Assembly (NCBI GenBank): GCA_913060695.1
Contig: CAJXUA010000001.1
Location: 1 to 64,000 of the forward strand
Origin: an uncultured Gammaproteobacteria bacterium
GTDB taxonomy: Bacteria > Pseudomonadota > Gammaproteobacteria > Pseudomonadales > Pseudohongiellaceae
DNA length: 64,000 nt
Direction of reading: 5' to 3'
This document shows, one piece after another, positions 44,393 through 52,781 of the stretch. Positions within the stretch are counted from its first letter, which is position 1. Every line of letters starts with the position of its first letter. The notes beneath the pieces are model-generated. The model did not search any database and was not told the DNA's origin. It saw only the letters and a list, made by a program, of their open reading frames with translations. A program made the translations under genes and the position numbers.

Positions 44393-45178
44393 TTATTGAT
44401 CTTCGGGTAGGGCAAAGCCATAGCGTAGCATTATCTCGCGGGCAGGGGCGCTTTGGAGATAGGCATAGAAGTCTCTAACGTCCGCATTTGCCGTCTTCAA
44501 TAAGACCATGCGCTGGCGCAGTGCTTGGTGCCACTGCTGCGGGATCAGGGCGAATTCGCCAAGCGCCGATACGTTGGGAGACAGCGCTAGGGAATAAGCA
44601 ATGATTCCGCCTTGTGCGTTGCCAGAGGTTGCAAATTGCGCGGCTTGCGAGACGTTCTCGCCTAAGACGAGCTTGCCTTGCAGTGCATCCCATAGGCCGG
44701 CATGGCGTAGCGCCTCTTCTGCGCGCTCACCATAGGGAGCGTGTTCTGGATTGGCTATGGCGAAACGGGAGATACGACCAGAGTCGAGCGCGGCGCTTAG
44801 GTCTTGTAGCTGTGCATCGGTCTTTAGTCTGGAGCCATGGGGCGCGATTATGACGATTCGCCCTAGGGCATACAGTAGCCCCTCATCCTCCGTGAGTCCT
44901 GCCTCGCTTAGCTGCAGTACGTAAGATTCGTCTGCAGACAGGAACATCTGGAATGGTGCCCCTTCGCGGATCTGGCGGTAGAAATTGCCCGACGAGCCAT
45001 AGACCACTTGAATCGTTTTGCCGCTGTCCGATTGGAACTGCGCACGTAGCTCTTCGAGTGCGAATTGCAGGTCCGATGCGGCGGCGATTGTGGCGCTTTG
45101 AGCGAGACTTGGTCCGCTAGCGATCGCGCAGCTAAAGGCGAGGGCAGCGAAGCAAAGGCGCGAGAAAAGGCTGGTCAT
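44393..45178 (-). CDS. modA: Molybdate-binding periplasmic protein
   Basis: A 261-residue binding protein with a signal peptide ending near SLAQS. The mature start TIAAASDLQFALEEL and VVYGSSGNFYRQIREGAPFQMFLSADESYV are ModA signatures, including the serines that hold the oxyanion. The start at 45178 (ATG) is preferred to the adjacent TTG at 45181, with AGGA about 8 bases upstream. First gene of modABC, behind a ModE-type operator at 45208-45235. Confidence 0.95.
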   Translation of the reverse strand: MTSLFSRLCFAALAFSCAIASGPSLAQSATIAAASDLQFALEELRAQFQSDSGKTIQVVYGSSGNFYRQIREGAPFQMFLSADESYVLQLSEAGLTEDEGLLYALGRIVIIAPHGSRLKTDAQLQDLSAALDSGRISRFAIANPEHAPYGERAEEALRHAGLWDALQGKLVLGENVSQAAQFATSGNAQGGIIAYSLALSPNVSALGEFALIPQQWHQALRQRMVLLKTANADVRDFYAYLQSAPAREIMLRYGFALPEDQ

Positions 45179-45207
45179 CAATCGTTTCCTAGGCAGAGAG
45201 TCTGTAG

Positions 45208-45235
45208 AGCGCTATATCATTTCATATATAACGGT
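45208..45235 (-). promoter_or_regulatory. ModE operator before modA
   Basis: A palindrome AGCGCTATATC - six bases - TATATAACGGT, matching the ModE consensus (ATCGCTATATA, six, TATATAACGAT) at 9 of 11 and 10 of 11 positions. It begins 29 bases upstream of the modA start. ModE with molybdate would repress. No modE gene is in the window. Confidence 0.85.
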
Positions 45236-45344
45236 TCGGCGTCTAGAGATTCGGGATCTTAGGCGCTCGTACTTGGCTGTGTGTGCTTATGGGGAGTGCT
45301 ATGATCTTGGTCATATAAGTGAAAGTCTAATGAAAGGGGGCACT

Positions 45345-46181
45345 ATGTCTGGTCAGGGCGAATCCGCTTTGCGGATCGATTCATTATTCTCATTACGCGG
45401 CAAGGCTGCGCTGGTAACAGGAGGGTCTGGCGGGCTTGGTCTGATGATGGCCGAAGGTCTGCTGCGCAATGGCGTCAAGGTGTTTATCGCCTCACGCAAT
45501 GCGCAGCGCTGCGCCGAGGCGGAGGCTGCGCTCGCTCCCTATGGAGACTGCATAGCAATCGCGGCCGATATTAACGATGCACAGCAACGGGCAGCTTTAG
45601 TGAGCAGGATTGAGGAGGAGTCACCCCAGGGCTTGGCAATCCTAGTTAACAATGCGGGCAGCAATTGGGGAGCCCCTCTTGAGGACTATCCGGATGCCGC
45701 TTTCGATAAGTTAATGAAGACCAATGTGAGTAGCGTGTTCGGGCTAACGAGAGATCTCTACCCCGCGCTGCTTCGTGCCGCTAGCGGCGAGGCGCCTGCG
45801 CGTGTCATTAATATTGGGTCGATGGATGGCCTACAGGTGCCCGTGGTGCAGCGCGTGCCAACCTTCGCCTACTCGGCTAGCAAGGCAGCCTTGCATCATC
45901 TTACCCGCACCCTCGCGGTGGAGTTGGGGCCCAAGGGTATTACCGTCAATGCGATTGCGCCGGGCTTCTTCGAGTCTAAGATGACAGACTATGTTTTGGA
46001 TCATTATCAGCAGGATATTGAAGATGACTGCCCCTTGGGGAGGATTGGGACTCCAGAGGATATCGTGGGCATATTGGCGTTTTTGTGCTCGCGCGCAGGG
46101 GCCTATGTGAATGGCGCGGTCATTCCATTGGATGGGGGCACACATCTTAGTAAGGGCAAGCGCGAATGGATGGCGGAATAA
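45345..46181 (+). CDS. Short-chain dehydrogenase/reductase
   Basis: A 278-residue SDR with the cofactor motif TGGSGGLGLMMAEGL, NNAG (ILVNNAGSNWG), the serine in INIGSMDG, the YSASKAA catalytic pair and the tail VIPLDGGTHLSKG. The residues after the glycine motif (VFIASRN) favour NADPH. The start at 45345 follows AAAGGGGG; earlier in-frame starts lack a ribosome-binding site. It is the first of three plus-strand catabolic-type genes (SDR, SDR, acyl-CoA dehydrogenase). The substrate is unknown. Confidence 0.92.
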   Translation: MSGQGESALRIDSLFSLRGKAALVTGGSGGLGLMMAEGLLRNGVKVFIASRNAQRCAEAEAALAPYGDCIAIAADINDAQQRAALVSRIEEESPQGLAILVNNAGSNWGAPLEDYPDAAFDKLMKTNVSSVFGLTRDLYPALLRAASGEAPARVINIGSMDGLQVPVVQRVPTFAYSASKAALHHLTRTLAVELGPKGITVNAIAPGFFESKMTDYVLDHYQQDIEDDCPLGRIGTPEDIVGILAFLCSRAGAYVNGAVIPLDGGTHLSKGKREWMAE

Positions 46182-46235
46182 ATAAAAGGCTTGTCCATTC
46201 CCATCAATACTTGTTAATTTATGATAATAGTCGAC

Positions 46236-46262
46236 GGTGGTATTCACGATACTAATACCACC
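46236..46262. repeat. Perfect inverted repeat between the two SDR genes
   Basis: Arms GGTGGTATT and AATACCACC, 9 bp each, around 9 bases. No T-run follows, so it is not a classic terminator. It lies 38 bases before the GTG of the second SDR and may be an operator or a message hairpin. Confidence 0.6.
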
Positions 46263-46299
46263 TATTGAAACGAATGATTGAGGAAAGGGGGGGAGCAAA

Positions 46300-47064
46300 G
46301 TGAGCCTATTCGATCTAACAGGGAAAGTGGCATTGATTACGGGCTCCACGAAAGGCATTGGTTTGGCGATCGCTAGCCGTATGGCTGAAGCGGGGGCCCG
46401 CGTGGTGATATCGAGCAGGAATCAGGATGCCTGTGATGAAGTCGCCGCGCAGATCAATGCTGGAGGGGGGCATGCCGTCGCAATCGCCTGCAATATTAAT
46501 TACAAAGAGCAGCTTCGCAATCTGGTTGAGCAGACTGTTGCCCAGATTGGCGCAATTGATATTCTCGTTTGTAATGCGGCATTGAATCCGCACTATGGTC
46601 CGTCGCAGGGCATACCCGACGAGGCATTCGATAAGATCATGAATGCCAACATCGGCAGTGCCCACCGTCTCTGCCAGCTGGTTATACCAGGCATGGCGGA
46701 GAAGGGCGGTGGGGCAGTCGTCATCGTCTCGTCAATCGCAGGCCTAAAAGGCAGCAAAGTTCTGGGGGCCTATGGCATATCCAAAGCCGCCGACATGCAA
46801 TTGGCGCGTAATTTGGCGGTTGAGTGGGGACCTAAGAACATACGCGTAAACTGCATTGCGCCGGGCTTGGTGCGTACCGATTTCGCGAAGGCACTGTGGG
46901 AGAACCCAGAGACTTACGCGGCAACGGTCTCGACCTATCCGCTCCGACGCATCGGCGAGCCAGATGAGATAGCCGGTGCGGCCATCTATCTTGCATCTTC
47001 CGCTGGTAGTTTCACTACCGGACAAACCATCGTCGTCGACGGTGGCGGTACCATCGCTAGTTAA
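46300..47064 (+). CDS. Short-chain dehydrogenase/reductase
   Basis: A 254-residue classical SDR with TGSTKGIGLAIASRM, VCNAALNPHYG, the serine in IVSSIAG, the catalytic YGISKAADM and the tail FTTGQTIVVDGGG. GTG start with a strong purine-rich site upstream. It resembles SDRs found beside acyl-CoA dehydrogenases of the ACAD10/11 type, as here (next gene at 47119). The substrate is unknown; a role in breakdown of a cyclic or branched acid is inference from neighbours. Confidence 0.92.
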   Translation: MSLFDLTGKVALITGSTKGIGLAIASRMAEAGARVVISSRNQDACDEVAAQINAGGGHAVAIACNINYKEQLRNLVEQTVAQIGAIDILVCNAALNPHYGPSQGIPDEAFDKIMNANIGSAHRLCQLVIPGMAEKGGGAVVIVSSIAGLKGSKVLGAYGISKAADMQLARNLAVEWGPKNIRVNCIAPGLVRTDFAKALWENPETYAATVSTYPLRRIGEPDEIAGAAIYLASSAGSFTTGQTIVVDGGGTIAS

Positions 47065-47118
47065 GCTAGACACTGAATTTCATAACAGCCACGGGCTGGC
47101 ACGGCAGAGGATATCAAC

Positions 47119-48339
47119 ATGATGGATTTAGGCTTATCTAGTGAAATGGTCGAGATTCGCGAGAAGATTCGACAATTCGTAGAAGTAGATGTTGAAGCGG
47201 TCGAGAGTGAATATCACGAACAAGTTTCGATTGGAGATCGCTGGTCGCACACACCGCGGCAGGACGAGATTCTAGAGGGTCTAAAGGCGAAAGCTCGTGC
47301 GTTAGGTCTATGGAACTTCTTCCTTCCCAAGAGCCAGGGTGGTGCGGGCATAAGCAATCTGGAGTACGCGCATCTCGCTGAGATTATGGGTCGTAGTCGA
47401 CTTGCCTCGGAGTCTTTCAATTGCAGCGCACCAGACACAGGAAATATGGAAGTATTGGAGCGCTATGGTTCCGAAGAACAGAAACAGCAGTGGCTCAAAC
47501 CACTGCTAGAGGGCAAAATCCGCTCTGCCTTCGCAATGACAGAACCCAATGTAGCTTCTTCCGATGCCACGAATATATCGACCTCTGCGGTGCTCGACGG
47601 CGACGAATGGGTCATCAACGGTGAGAAGTTCTATATCTCTGGTGCCGGTGATAAACGCTGCAAGATCATGATCGTCATGGTGATCACTGATCCAGAGGCT
47701 CCGAAACACAGTCGCCAATCTCAAATTCTTGTGCCAATCGATACCCCCGGAGTCGACATATTGCGTCCGATGGAAGTGTTCGGTCGTGATGACGCTCCCC
47801 ATGGTCACATGCATATTCGTTTCTCAAATGTGCGAGTCCCAAAGGACAATATTATTTTGGGCAGAGGGCGTGGGTTCGAGATATCACAAGGACGCTTAGG
47901 GCCAGGCCGAATCCATCACTGCATGCGTTCAATTGGCGCGGCCGAGAAAGCATTGCAGCTACTGTGCGAGCGTTCTGTTAGTCGAGAGGCATTCGGTAAA
48001 CCTCTCGCGGAACTCGGTGGCAACTACGATGTAATTGCCGACAGCCGAATCGAGATAGAGATGTGCCGTCTCTTGGTCTTTAAGGCCGCATGGTTGATGG
48101 ACACTATAGGCAACAAAGCAGCGCGAGATGCGATTTCACAGATAAAAGTTGCGGTACCAAATATGGCGCTTAGGGTCATTGATCGCGCGATTCAAATGCA
48201 TGGCGCAGCGGGGGTCTCTCAAGACTTCCCATTAGCGGCGCTGTGGACAGGTCAGCGCACTCTAAGGCTGGCCGATGGACCTGACGAAGTTCATCGCCGT
48301 GTTATTGCTAGAAAGGAGTTAGCTAAGTACAAGTCATAA
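47119..48339 (+). CDS. Acyl-CoA dehydrogenase, ACAD10/11-like
   Basis: A 406-residue FAD-dependent acyl-CoA dehydrogenase. The FAD and substrate segment is [20 protein letters not shown]. The catalytic carboxylate is expected in [18 protein letters not shown], the ACAD10/11-type ending with D-E in place of the usual glutamate motif. Those relatives act on 4-hydroxy or long branched acyl-CoAs. It follows two SDRs on the same strand, and the terminator at 48377 ends the group. Electrons would go to ETF and then ETF-QO, whose gene lies at 61991. Confidence 0.94.
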   Translation: MMDLGLSSEMVEIREKIRQFVEVDVEAVESEYHEQVSIGDRWSHTPRQDEILEGLKAKARALGLWNFFLPKSQGGAGISNLEYAHLAEIMGRSRLASESFNCSAPDTGNMEVLERYGSEEQKQQWLKPLLEGKIRSAFAMTEPNVASSDATNISTSAVLDGDEWVINGEKFYISGAGDKRCKIMIVMVITDPEAPKHSRQSQILVPIDTPGVDILRPMEVFGRDDAPHGHMHIRFSNVRVPKDNIILGRGRGFEISQGRLGPGRIHHCMRSIGAAEKALQLLCERSVSREAFGKPLAELGGNYDVIADSRIEIEMCRLLVFKAAWLMDTIGNKAARDAISQIKVAVPNMALRVIDRAIQMHGAAGVSQDFPLAALWTGQRTLRLADGPDEVHRRVIARKELAKYKS

Positions 48340-48376
48340 GGAGCCGCGGGCACTAGCCTGCTGCCAGATAATCCAA

Positions 48377-48422
48377 ATGCGCTGCTACCCCGTAATCTAT
48401 AAGGTAGCAGCGCATTTTTTTT
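48377..48422 (+). terminator. Rho-independent terminator after the acyl-CoA dehydrogenase gene
   Basis: A perfect 13-bp stem ATGCGCTGCTACC / GGTAGCAGCGCAT with a 13-base loop and a T8 run, 37 bases after the stop codon. Confidence 0.95.
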
Positions 48423-48450
48423 ATCTCGACATTATTAGAAGGAACTACGC

Positions 48451-49719
48451 GTGAAAATTGCCATTATTGGATCGGGCATCTCCGGGCTCACCGCAGCCTA
48501 TTACCTCCATAAGACTCGCGACATTACGCTTTTCGAAGCCGAGGATAGACTCGGTGGCCATACCGCCACTATCGATGTCGAGGTGGGGGGGCGTGCCCAT
48601 AGCATCGACACGGGTTTTATCGTTTTCAATGACTGGACCTATCCTAAGTTCATAGAATTAATGGACGAGGTTGGGGTTGAGTCGCGTCAATCGGATATGA
48701 GTTTTAGCGTAAGTTGTGAGCGCACGGGTCTCGAGTTTGCCGGCGTGGATGGACGTCTCGATCTGCTCAATGGCCTATTCGCGCAACGCCGTAATCTGCT
48801 ATCGCCTTCGTATATCAACTTGCTGTTGGATATCGTTCGCTTTAATAAGATAGCCATAGCAGACGTCGAGAACGGCCACATCGACCATAGCATTACCTTG
48901 CAGGATTACATAAAGAAGTACCGGCTAAGCAAAGGCTTCCGCGATTTCTATCTTATCCCTATGGCCTCGGCCATCTGGTCGACTCCCTTTGCGCAGATGC
49001 TCGATTTCCCGATGCGTTTCATGTTGCCCTTTATGTATCGTCACGGACTACTCAGTGTCAGCAATCGACCTAAATGGCGCACCATCGTCGGGGGTTCTTC
49101 CCAGTACATCGAGCCCCTGAGTGCGGGATTTAGAGACCGCATTCGCCTATCTACGCCGGTGCTCGGAGTGGAGCGCTTCGATGATCAGGTGCAAGTCTGC
49201 ACGTCAGCGGGCAATGAGGGCTTCGATCAGGTCATCCTCGCCTGCCATAGCGATCAGAGTCTGAAGCTTTTGACGGATGTGAGCGCTGTTGAGCGCAACA
49301 CTCTCGAGGCAATTCGTTATCAAGCCAATGAGGTTGTGTTGCATACCGACATAGGACAATTACCACGCAATCGACGCGCGTGGGCTAGCTGGAATTATAG
49401 GCTTACAGAGGGTGGCGAGAATTTGTTGCCGAAGGTGACCTACGACATGAATCGTTTAATGGGCATCGAGGCTAAAGAGCGTTTCTGCGTCACTCTGAAT
49501 AATTCGGCGGACATCGCGCCGGAGCATGTGCTGGGTCGCTTTGACTATGCCCATCCGATATTCACACATGAGGGTGTGGAGGCTCAGGAGCGTTGGGAGG
49601 CGATAAACGGTCAGCGCCGCACATGGTTCTGCGGCGCTTGGTGGGGCAAGGGCTTTCATGAGGATGGCGTGGAAAGTGCCCGACGCGTCGTGGATGCGCT
49701 AAGCGCGGCGCACCCATGA
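48451..49719 (+). CDS. FAD-dependent amine-oxidase-like protein
   Basis: A 422-residue flavoprotein with the dinucleotide-binding motif IGSGISGLTAAYYL, followed by EAEDRLGGHTATID and DTGFIVFND, and a C-terminal FAD segment WFCGAWWGKGFHEDGVESA. This subgroup of NAD(P)-binding amine-oxidase-like proteins is usually found beside DUF1365 and cyclopropane-fatty-acid synthase genes, and so is linked to lipid modification. Neither neighbour is present here. GTG start with AAGGAA upstream. The next gene is convergent, 8 bases away. Confidence 0.9.
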   Translation: MKIAIIGSGISGLTAAYYLHKTRDITLFEAEDRLGGHTATIDVEVGGRAHSIDTGFIVFNDWTYPKFIELMDEVGVESRQSDMSFSVSCERTGLEFAGVDGRLDLLNGLFAQRRNLLSPSYINLLLDIVRFNKIAIADVENGHIDHSITLQDYIKKYRLSKGFRDFYLIPMASAIWSTPFAQMLDFPMRFMLPFMYRHGLLSVSNRPKWRTIVGGSSQYIEPLSAGFRDRIRLSTPVLGVERFDDQVQVCTSAGNEGFDQVILACHSDQSLKLLTDVSAVERNTLEAIRYQANEVVLHTDIGQLPRNRRAWASWNYRLTEGGENLLPKVTYDMNRLMGIEAKERFCVTLNNSADIAPEHVLGRFDYAHPIFTHEGVEAQERWEAINGQRRTWFCGAWWGKGFHEDGVESARRVVDALSAAHP

Positions 49720-49727
49720 CTCGGCAA

Positions 49728-50813
49728 TTAAGATAGCCAGTCGAAGTGTTTAGTTAGGCTGGTGAGCTTGAAGCCACGATCAGGAGTTTTGTCTGTCGCT
49801 TTGTCATCCTCTAGAGCAGGGCCTTGAATGACTCTAGTGGTGAAGCTGTCGATATCGAACATGACAAGACTCGCCTGCTCTTGGGGTAGCAACGCCGCGG
49901 GGGTAATGCGAGGCGTTTGCGCGAATAGTAGGGCGCGGTCGATCGGTGACCACTGCAGATTGGAGAGCGTATCTTGAGTGCTCAGCACAGTAACTGGTGA
50001 GTTCGGCAGATCGGTAGAGCCCAACAGTAGGCTAGAGCCTTCATCGCTATAGCTAATCATGGCAAACAGTCGGCCATCGCGCGAGAGCACGGGCTGATTA
50101 GCACTATAGCTAGCATCCGAAGAAGCGATATTGAAGCCATTGGAGCTGCTCGAGGCGACCTTCTCGAAACGGCCGCCGATGAGAGTGCTCAACGCATCGG
50201 ACCCGCTTAGATTGATGTCGGCCAGCGGCGCACTTGTGTCATTGGTCTGCGGATTAAAAGAGAAGCCTTGCAGAGAGACCACGACGATGGCTAGCAGCGC
50301 CAGCGTGCCCATCGCCCATTGCTTCGCATGGGAGTGCCAAAAGCCAGGCAAGGCATCGGAGAGGGCGGTTGCAGAATTCAGCTTTGGCTGCTGCGCGCGC
50401 TCTGGCTCTTGTGTGCTCTGGCGCGGGCTCGGCTGCGGGATATAGTCGCGAACCTGGCATTGGGCGCTGAGCCGATATCCGGTCTTAGGAATAGTGTCGA
50501 TCAGGCGCTTAGGGCTGTCGTCTAGCTCGAGCTTCTTGCGCAGCTCGGATACGGCACGGGTCAAGGAGTTCTCGTTGACAATGACCTTAGGCCAGATCTG
50601 ATTAATGAGGTAGTCACGGGTCTGCACAGTGCCAGGCGCGCTCGCTAAGAGACACAGCAAATGCATCAGGCGCGGCTCTAAGGAGCGTTGCTCGTCCGTT
50701 GCAAGGCTGCGCATTTGATTCGCGGCAGGATCCACCAGCCACCCCTCGATAACGAAAGGAGTTGCCCGGCTGCTGCCTTCTTGTTTCTGTGTCGCCATCT
50801 CGATTTCCATCAT
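49728..50813 (-). CDS. CadC/ToxR-like membrane transcriptional regulator
   Basis: A 361-residue one-component regulator. The N-terminal OmpR-type winged helix (LEPRLMHLLCLLASAPGTVQTRDYLINQIWP...NSLTRAVSELRKKLELD...DTIPKTGYRL) binds DNA. A Pro/Gln-rich linker leads to one membrane helix (QWAMGTLALLAIVVVSLQGF, about residues 176-195), then a periplasmic domain of some 160 residues with short beta repeats. It is divergent from degP, 326 bases away, so control of this periplasmic protease in response to envelope stress is a reasonable but unproven guess. Other in-frame starts lie at 50810 and 50798. Confidence 0.88.
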   Translation of the reverse strand: MMEIEMATQKQEGSSRATPFVIEGWLVDPAANQMRSLATDEQRSLEPRLMHLLCLLASAPGTVQTRDYLINQIWPKVIVNENSLTRAVSELRKKLELDDSPKRLIDTIPKTGYRLSAQCQVRDYIPQPSPRQSTQEPERAQQPKLNSATALSDALPGFWHSHAKQWAMGTLALLAIVVVSLQGFSFNPQTNDTSAPLADINLSGSDALSTLIGGRFEKVASSSSNGFNIASSDASYSANQPVLSRDGRLFAMISYSDEGSSLLLGSTDLPNSPVTVLSTQDTLSNLQWSPIDRALLFAQTPRITPAALLPQEQASLVMFDIDSFTTRVIQGPALEDDKATDKTPDRGFKLTSLTKHFDWLS

Positions 50814-51139
50814 AGTACTTGCTCTTGGTCGACTATTGATTGGTTCTCTTCACTGCTCTGCGTGATCGTCTACAGGCTTTGACTGCATTGCGCTGTGGCG
50901 GTTCCGTGGTCGTTACATCTTGTTACGTAGTGGCTACTAATCTTAGATTCAAATTCTAGCTGAAATTTTCCGATTTCTGCATGTAATTCCTGTTTCTTCA
51001 CCTTTTCTGGACAAAAAGTTCATTGATTCCGAAGGTAAAGCGTTCTGCGCTGCTCGAGAATTGGCCCCATGAACAAAACAGTCTCGTCGCCACGAGGGAC
51101 TATCGAAGCATGAATACCTTTAACTAATGGGGTCTCGAC
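50814..51139. other. Intergenic region between the CadC-like regulator and degP
   Basis: 326 bases, AT-richer than its surroundings, holding the promoters of both divergent genes. I see no sigma-E-type GGAACTT promoter, no CpxR-type pair of GTAAA boxes and no convincing palindrome. Confidence 0.5.
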
Positions 51140-52525
51140 ATGAAAAAACTAGTGCTAAGTTTGGTTTTATTCACCTCTTTAAGCAGTGCGGCAGTGAGTA
51201 CTGCATTTGCCGCTCCACTGGCCGAGCGGGCATCTCTGGCGCCTATGCTAGAGCACGTCACCCCAGCCGTGGTGATTGTGTCTACAACACAGACCGCTAA
51301 CGTACCTGAATCCTTGCGCAACTTGGACGAGAGCGAACTGAGACGCTTCTTTAGCGACCCGTCTGCTCGTGGCCTGCAGTCAAGCCCAGGCCGCCAAGTT
51401 CGAGGCATGGGCTCGGGTGTAATCGTAGATGCCGACAAAGGCTATATCGTGACCAATAATCACGTGATCGCCAATGCCGATGTGATCAATGTCGCCTTGC
51501 AGGATGGCCGCGAGTTCAAAGCCACTCTGATTGGCAGCGATCCAAGCACCGATGTGGCGCTACTGCAGATTGACGCGACAGGGCTAGAGGCTCTCCAGCT
51601 AGCCGAGATCGACGAGGTGCGTGTGGGTGACTACGTTGTGGCCATTGGCAATCCCTTTGGCGTAGGCCAGACGGTGACACAGGGTATCGTCAGTGCTCTG
51701 GGGCGTGGCGGACTCAACAACGACAACTATGAGGATTTCATTCAAACCGATGCGGCGATCAACATGGGCAACTCTGGTGGCGCGCTGGTCAATCTGGATG
51801 GTGAGCTGATAGGCATCAATACCGCCATTATCAGTGGCAGTGGCACGAGTGCGGGCATCGCCTTCGCGGTACCCGTCAACATGATTGCCGCGGTAATGGA
51901 TCAGCTAGAGCAATTCGGCGAGGTGCGCCGCGGACAATTGGGTGTCCAAATTCAAGATCTGACCAGCGCGATGGAGTCTGCTCTACAAACTGGCGCGGGA
52001 AGAGGCGCGTTGGTGACTAGTGTGCTGCCAGGCAGCGCCGCGGAACGGGCAGGTCTGGAGGTGTCTGACGTGATTGTGGCTGTGGACAAGGACTCCGTGG
52101 ATAGCGGCCGAGATCTTCGCAATATCGTTGGCTTGCTCCGCCTCAACCAAGAGGTAACGCTGCAGGTCTATCGCGATGGCAAGAAGCAGTCTCTCAATGC
52201 GGTGATCGGTGGGGTGGAAGAGAGCGTCGCTGCCAATGAGGCGCAACCCAACCGCAGTCTTGCAGATCCAGAGTTTCTCGGTGCCCAACTGCGCAATCTC
52301 GATGCGTCGCGTAATGCGGGTAATGGTGGCGTTGAAGTCGTCTCAGTCGAGCAGCAGAGCCCCGCCTGGCGTGCAGGTCTGCGCCCAGGCGATGTGATCT
52401 ACGAGGTCAATCGCAATGATGTAGAGAGCCTGCAGGACTTTAACGAATTGATTGCCGGCCAGTCACCTGTGACTGCGCTATCAGTGGTACGCCAGAATCG
52501 CAGAATGTTGGTCATCGTGTCCTGA
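51140..52525 (+). CDS. degP: DegP/DegQ-type periplasmic serine protease (HtrA)
   Basis: A 461-residue HtrA protease with a signal peptide ending near AFAAP. The catalytic triad is H in VTNNHVIANAD, D in DPSTDVALLQID and S in NMGNSGGALVNL. Two PDZ domains follow (from about residue 265 and from about 375), and the C-terminus ends MLVIVS. It degrades or refolds damaged proteins in the periplasm. DegP and DegQ cannot be told apart by eye. Behind it lies a terminator; the CadC-like regulator is divergent. Confidence 0.94.
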   Translation: MKKLVLSLVLFTSLSSAAVSTAFAAPLAERASLAPMLEHVTPAVVIVSTTQTANVPESLRNLDESELRRFFSDPSARGLQSSPGRQVRGMGSGVIVDADKGYIVTNNHVIANADVINVALQDGREFKATLIGSDPSTDVALLQIDATGLEALQLAEIDEVRVGDYVVAIGNPFGVGQTVTQGIVSALGRGGLNNDNYEDFIQTDAAINMGNSGGALVNLDGELIGINTAIISGSGTSAGIAFAVPVNMIAAVMDQLEQFGEVRRGQLGVQIQDLTSAMESALQTGAGRGALVTSVLPGSAAERAGLEVSDVIVAVDKDSVDSGRDLRNIVGLLRLNQEVTLQVYRDGKKQSLNAVIGGVEESVAANEAQPNRSLADPEFLGAQLRNLDASRNAGNGGVEVVSVEQQSPAWRAGLRPGDVIYEVNRNDVESLQDFNELIAGQSPVTALSVVRQNRRMLVIVS

Positions 52526-52632
52526 TAGCAGCAGTGCTAAGGGCTTGATTCATGCTAGGACAAGAGGAGTTTCCTCGACAGATGTAAGTGGGAGGTAAGC
52601 ACGACTTTAGCAGTCGCTGTGCCTGACTTTGG

Positions 52633-52667
52633 CCGATCGTGGTACGCCCCGATCGGCATTTTTTTTG
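52633..52667 (+). terminator. Rho-independent terminator after degP
   Basis: Stem GCCGATCG / CGATCGGC (52633-52640 with 52651-52658) and a T8 run. It lies 108 bases after the degP stop; the stretch between shows no gene. Confidence 0.9.
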
Positions 52668-52781
52668 CTCAGAAAAAGTGTCTAACTGACTTTGCCTAGC
52701 GGTTTGCAATTCGCTGCGATCGTGCTAACGTCCTGCGCCACTAGTCGCTGTTATCTATTTTAGTTTCTCCGGAGTGACCCG

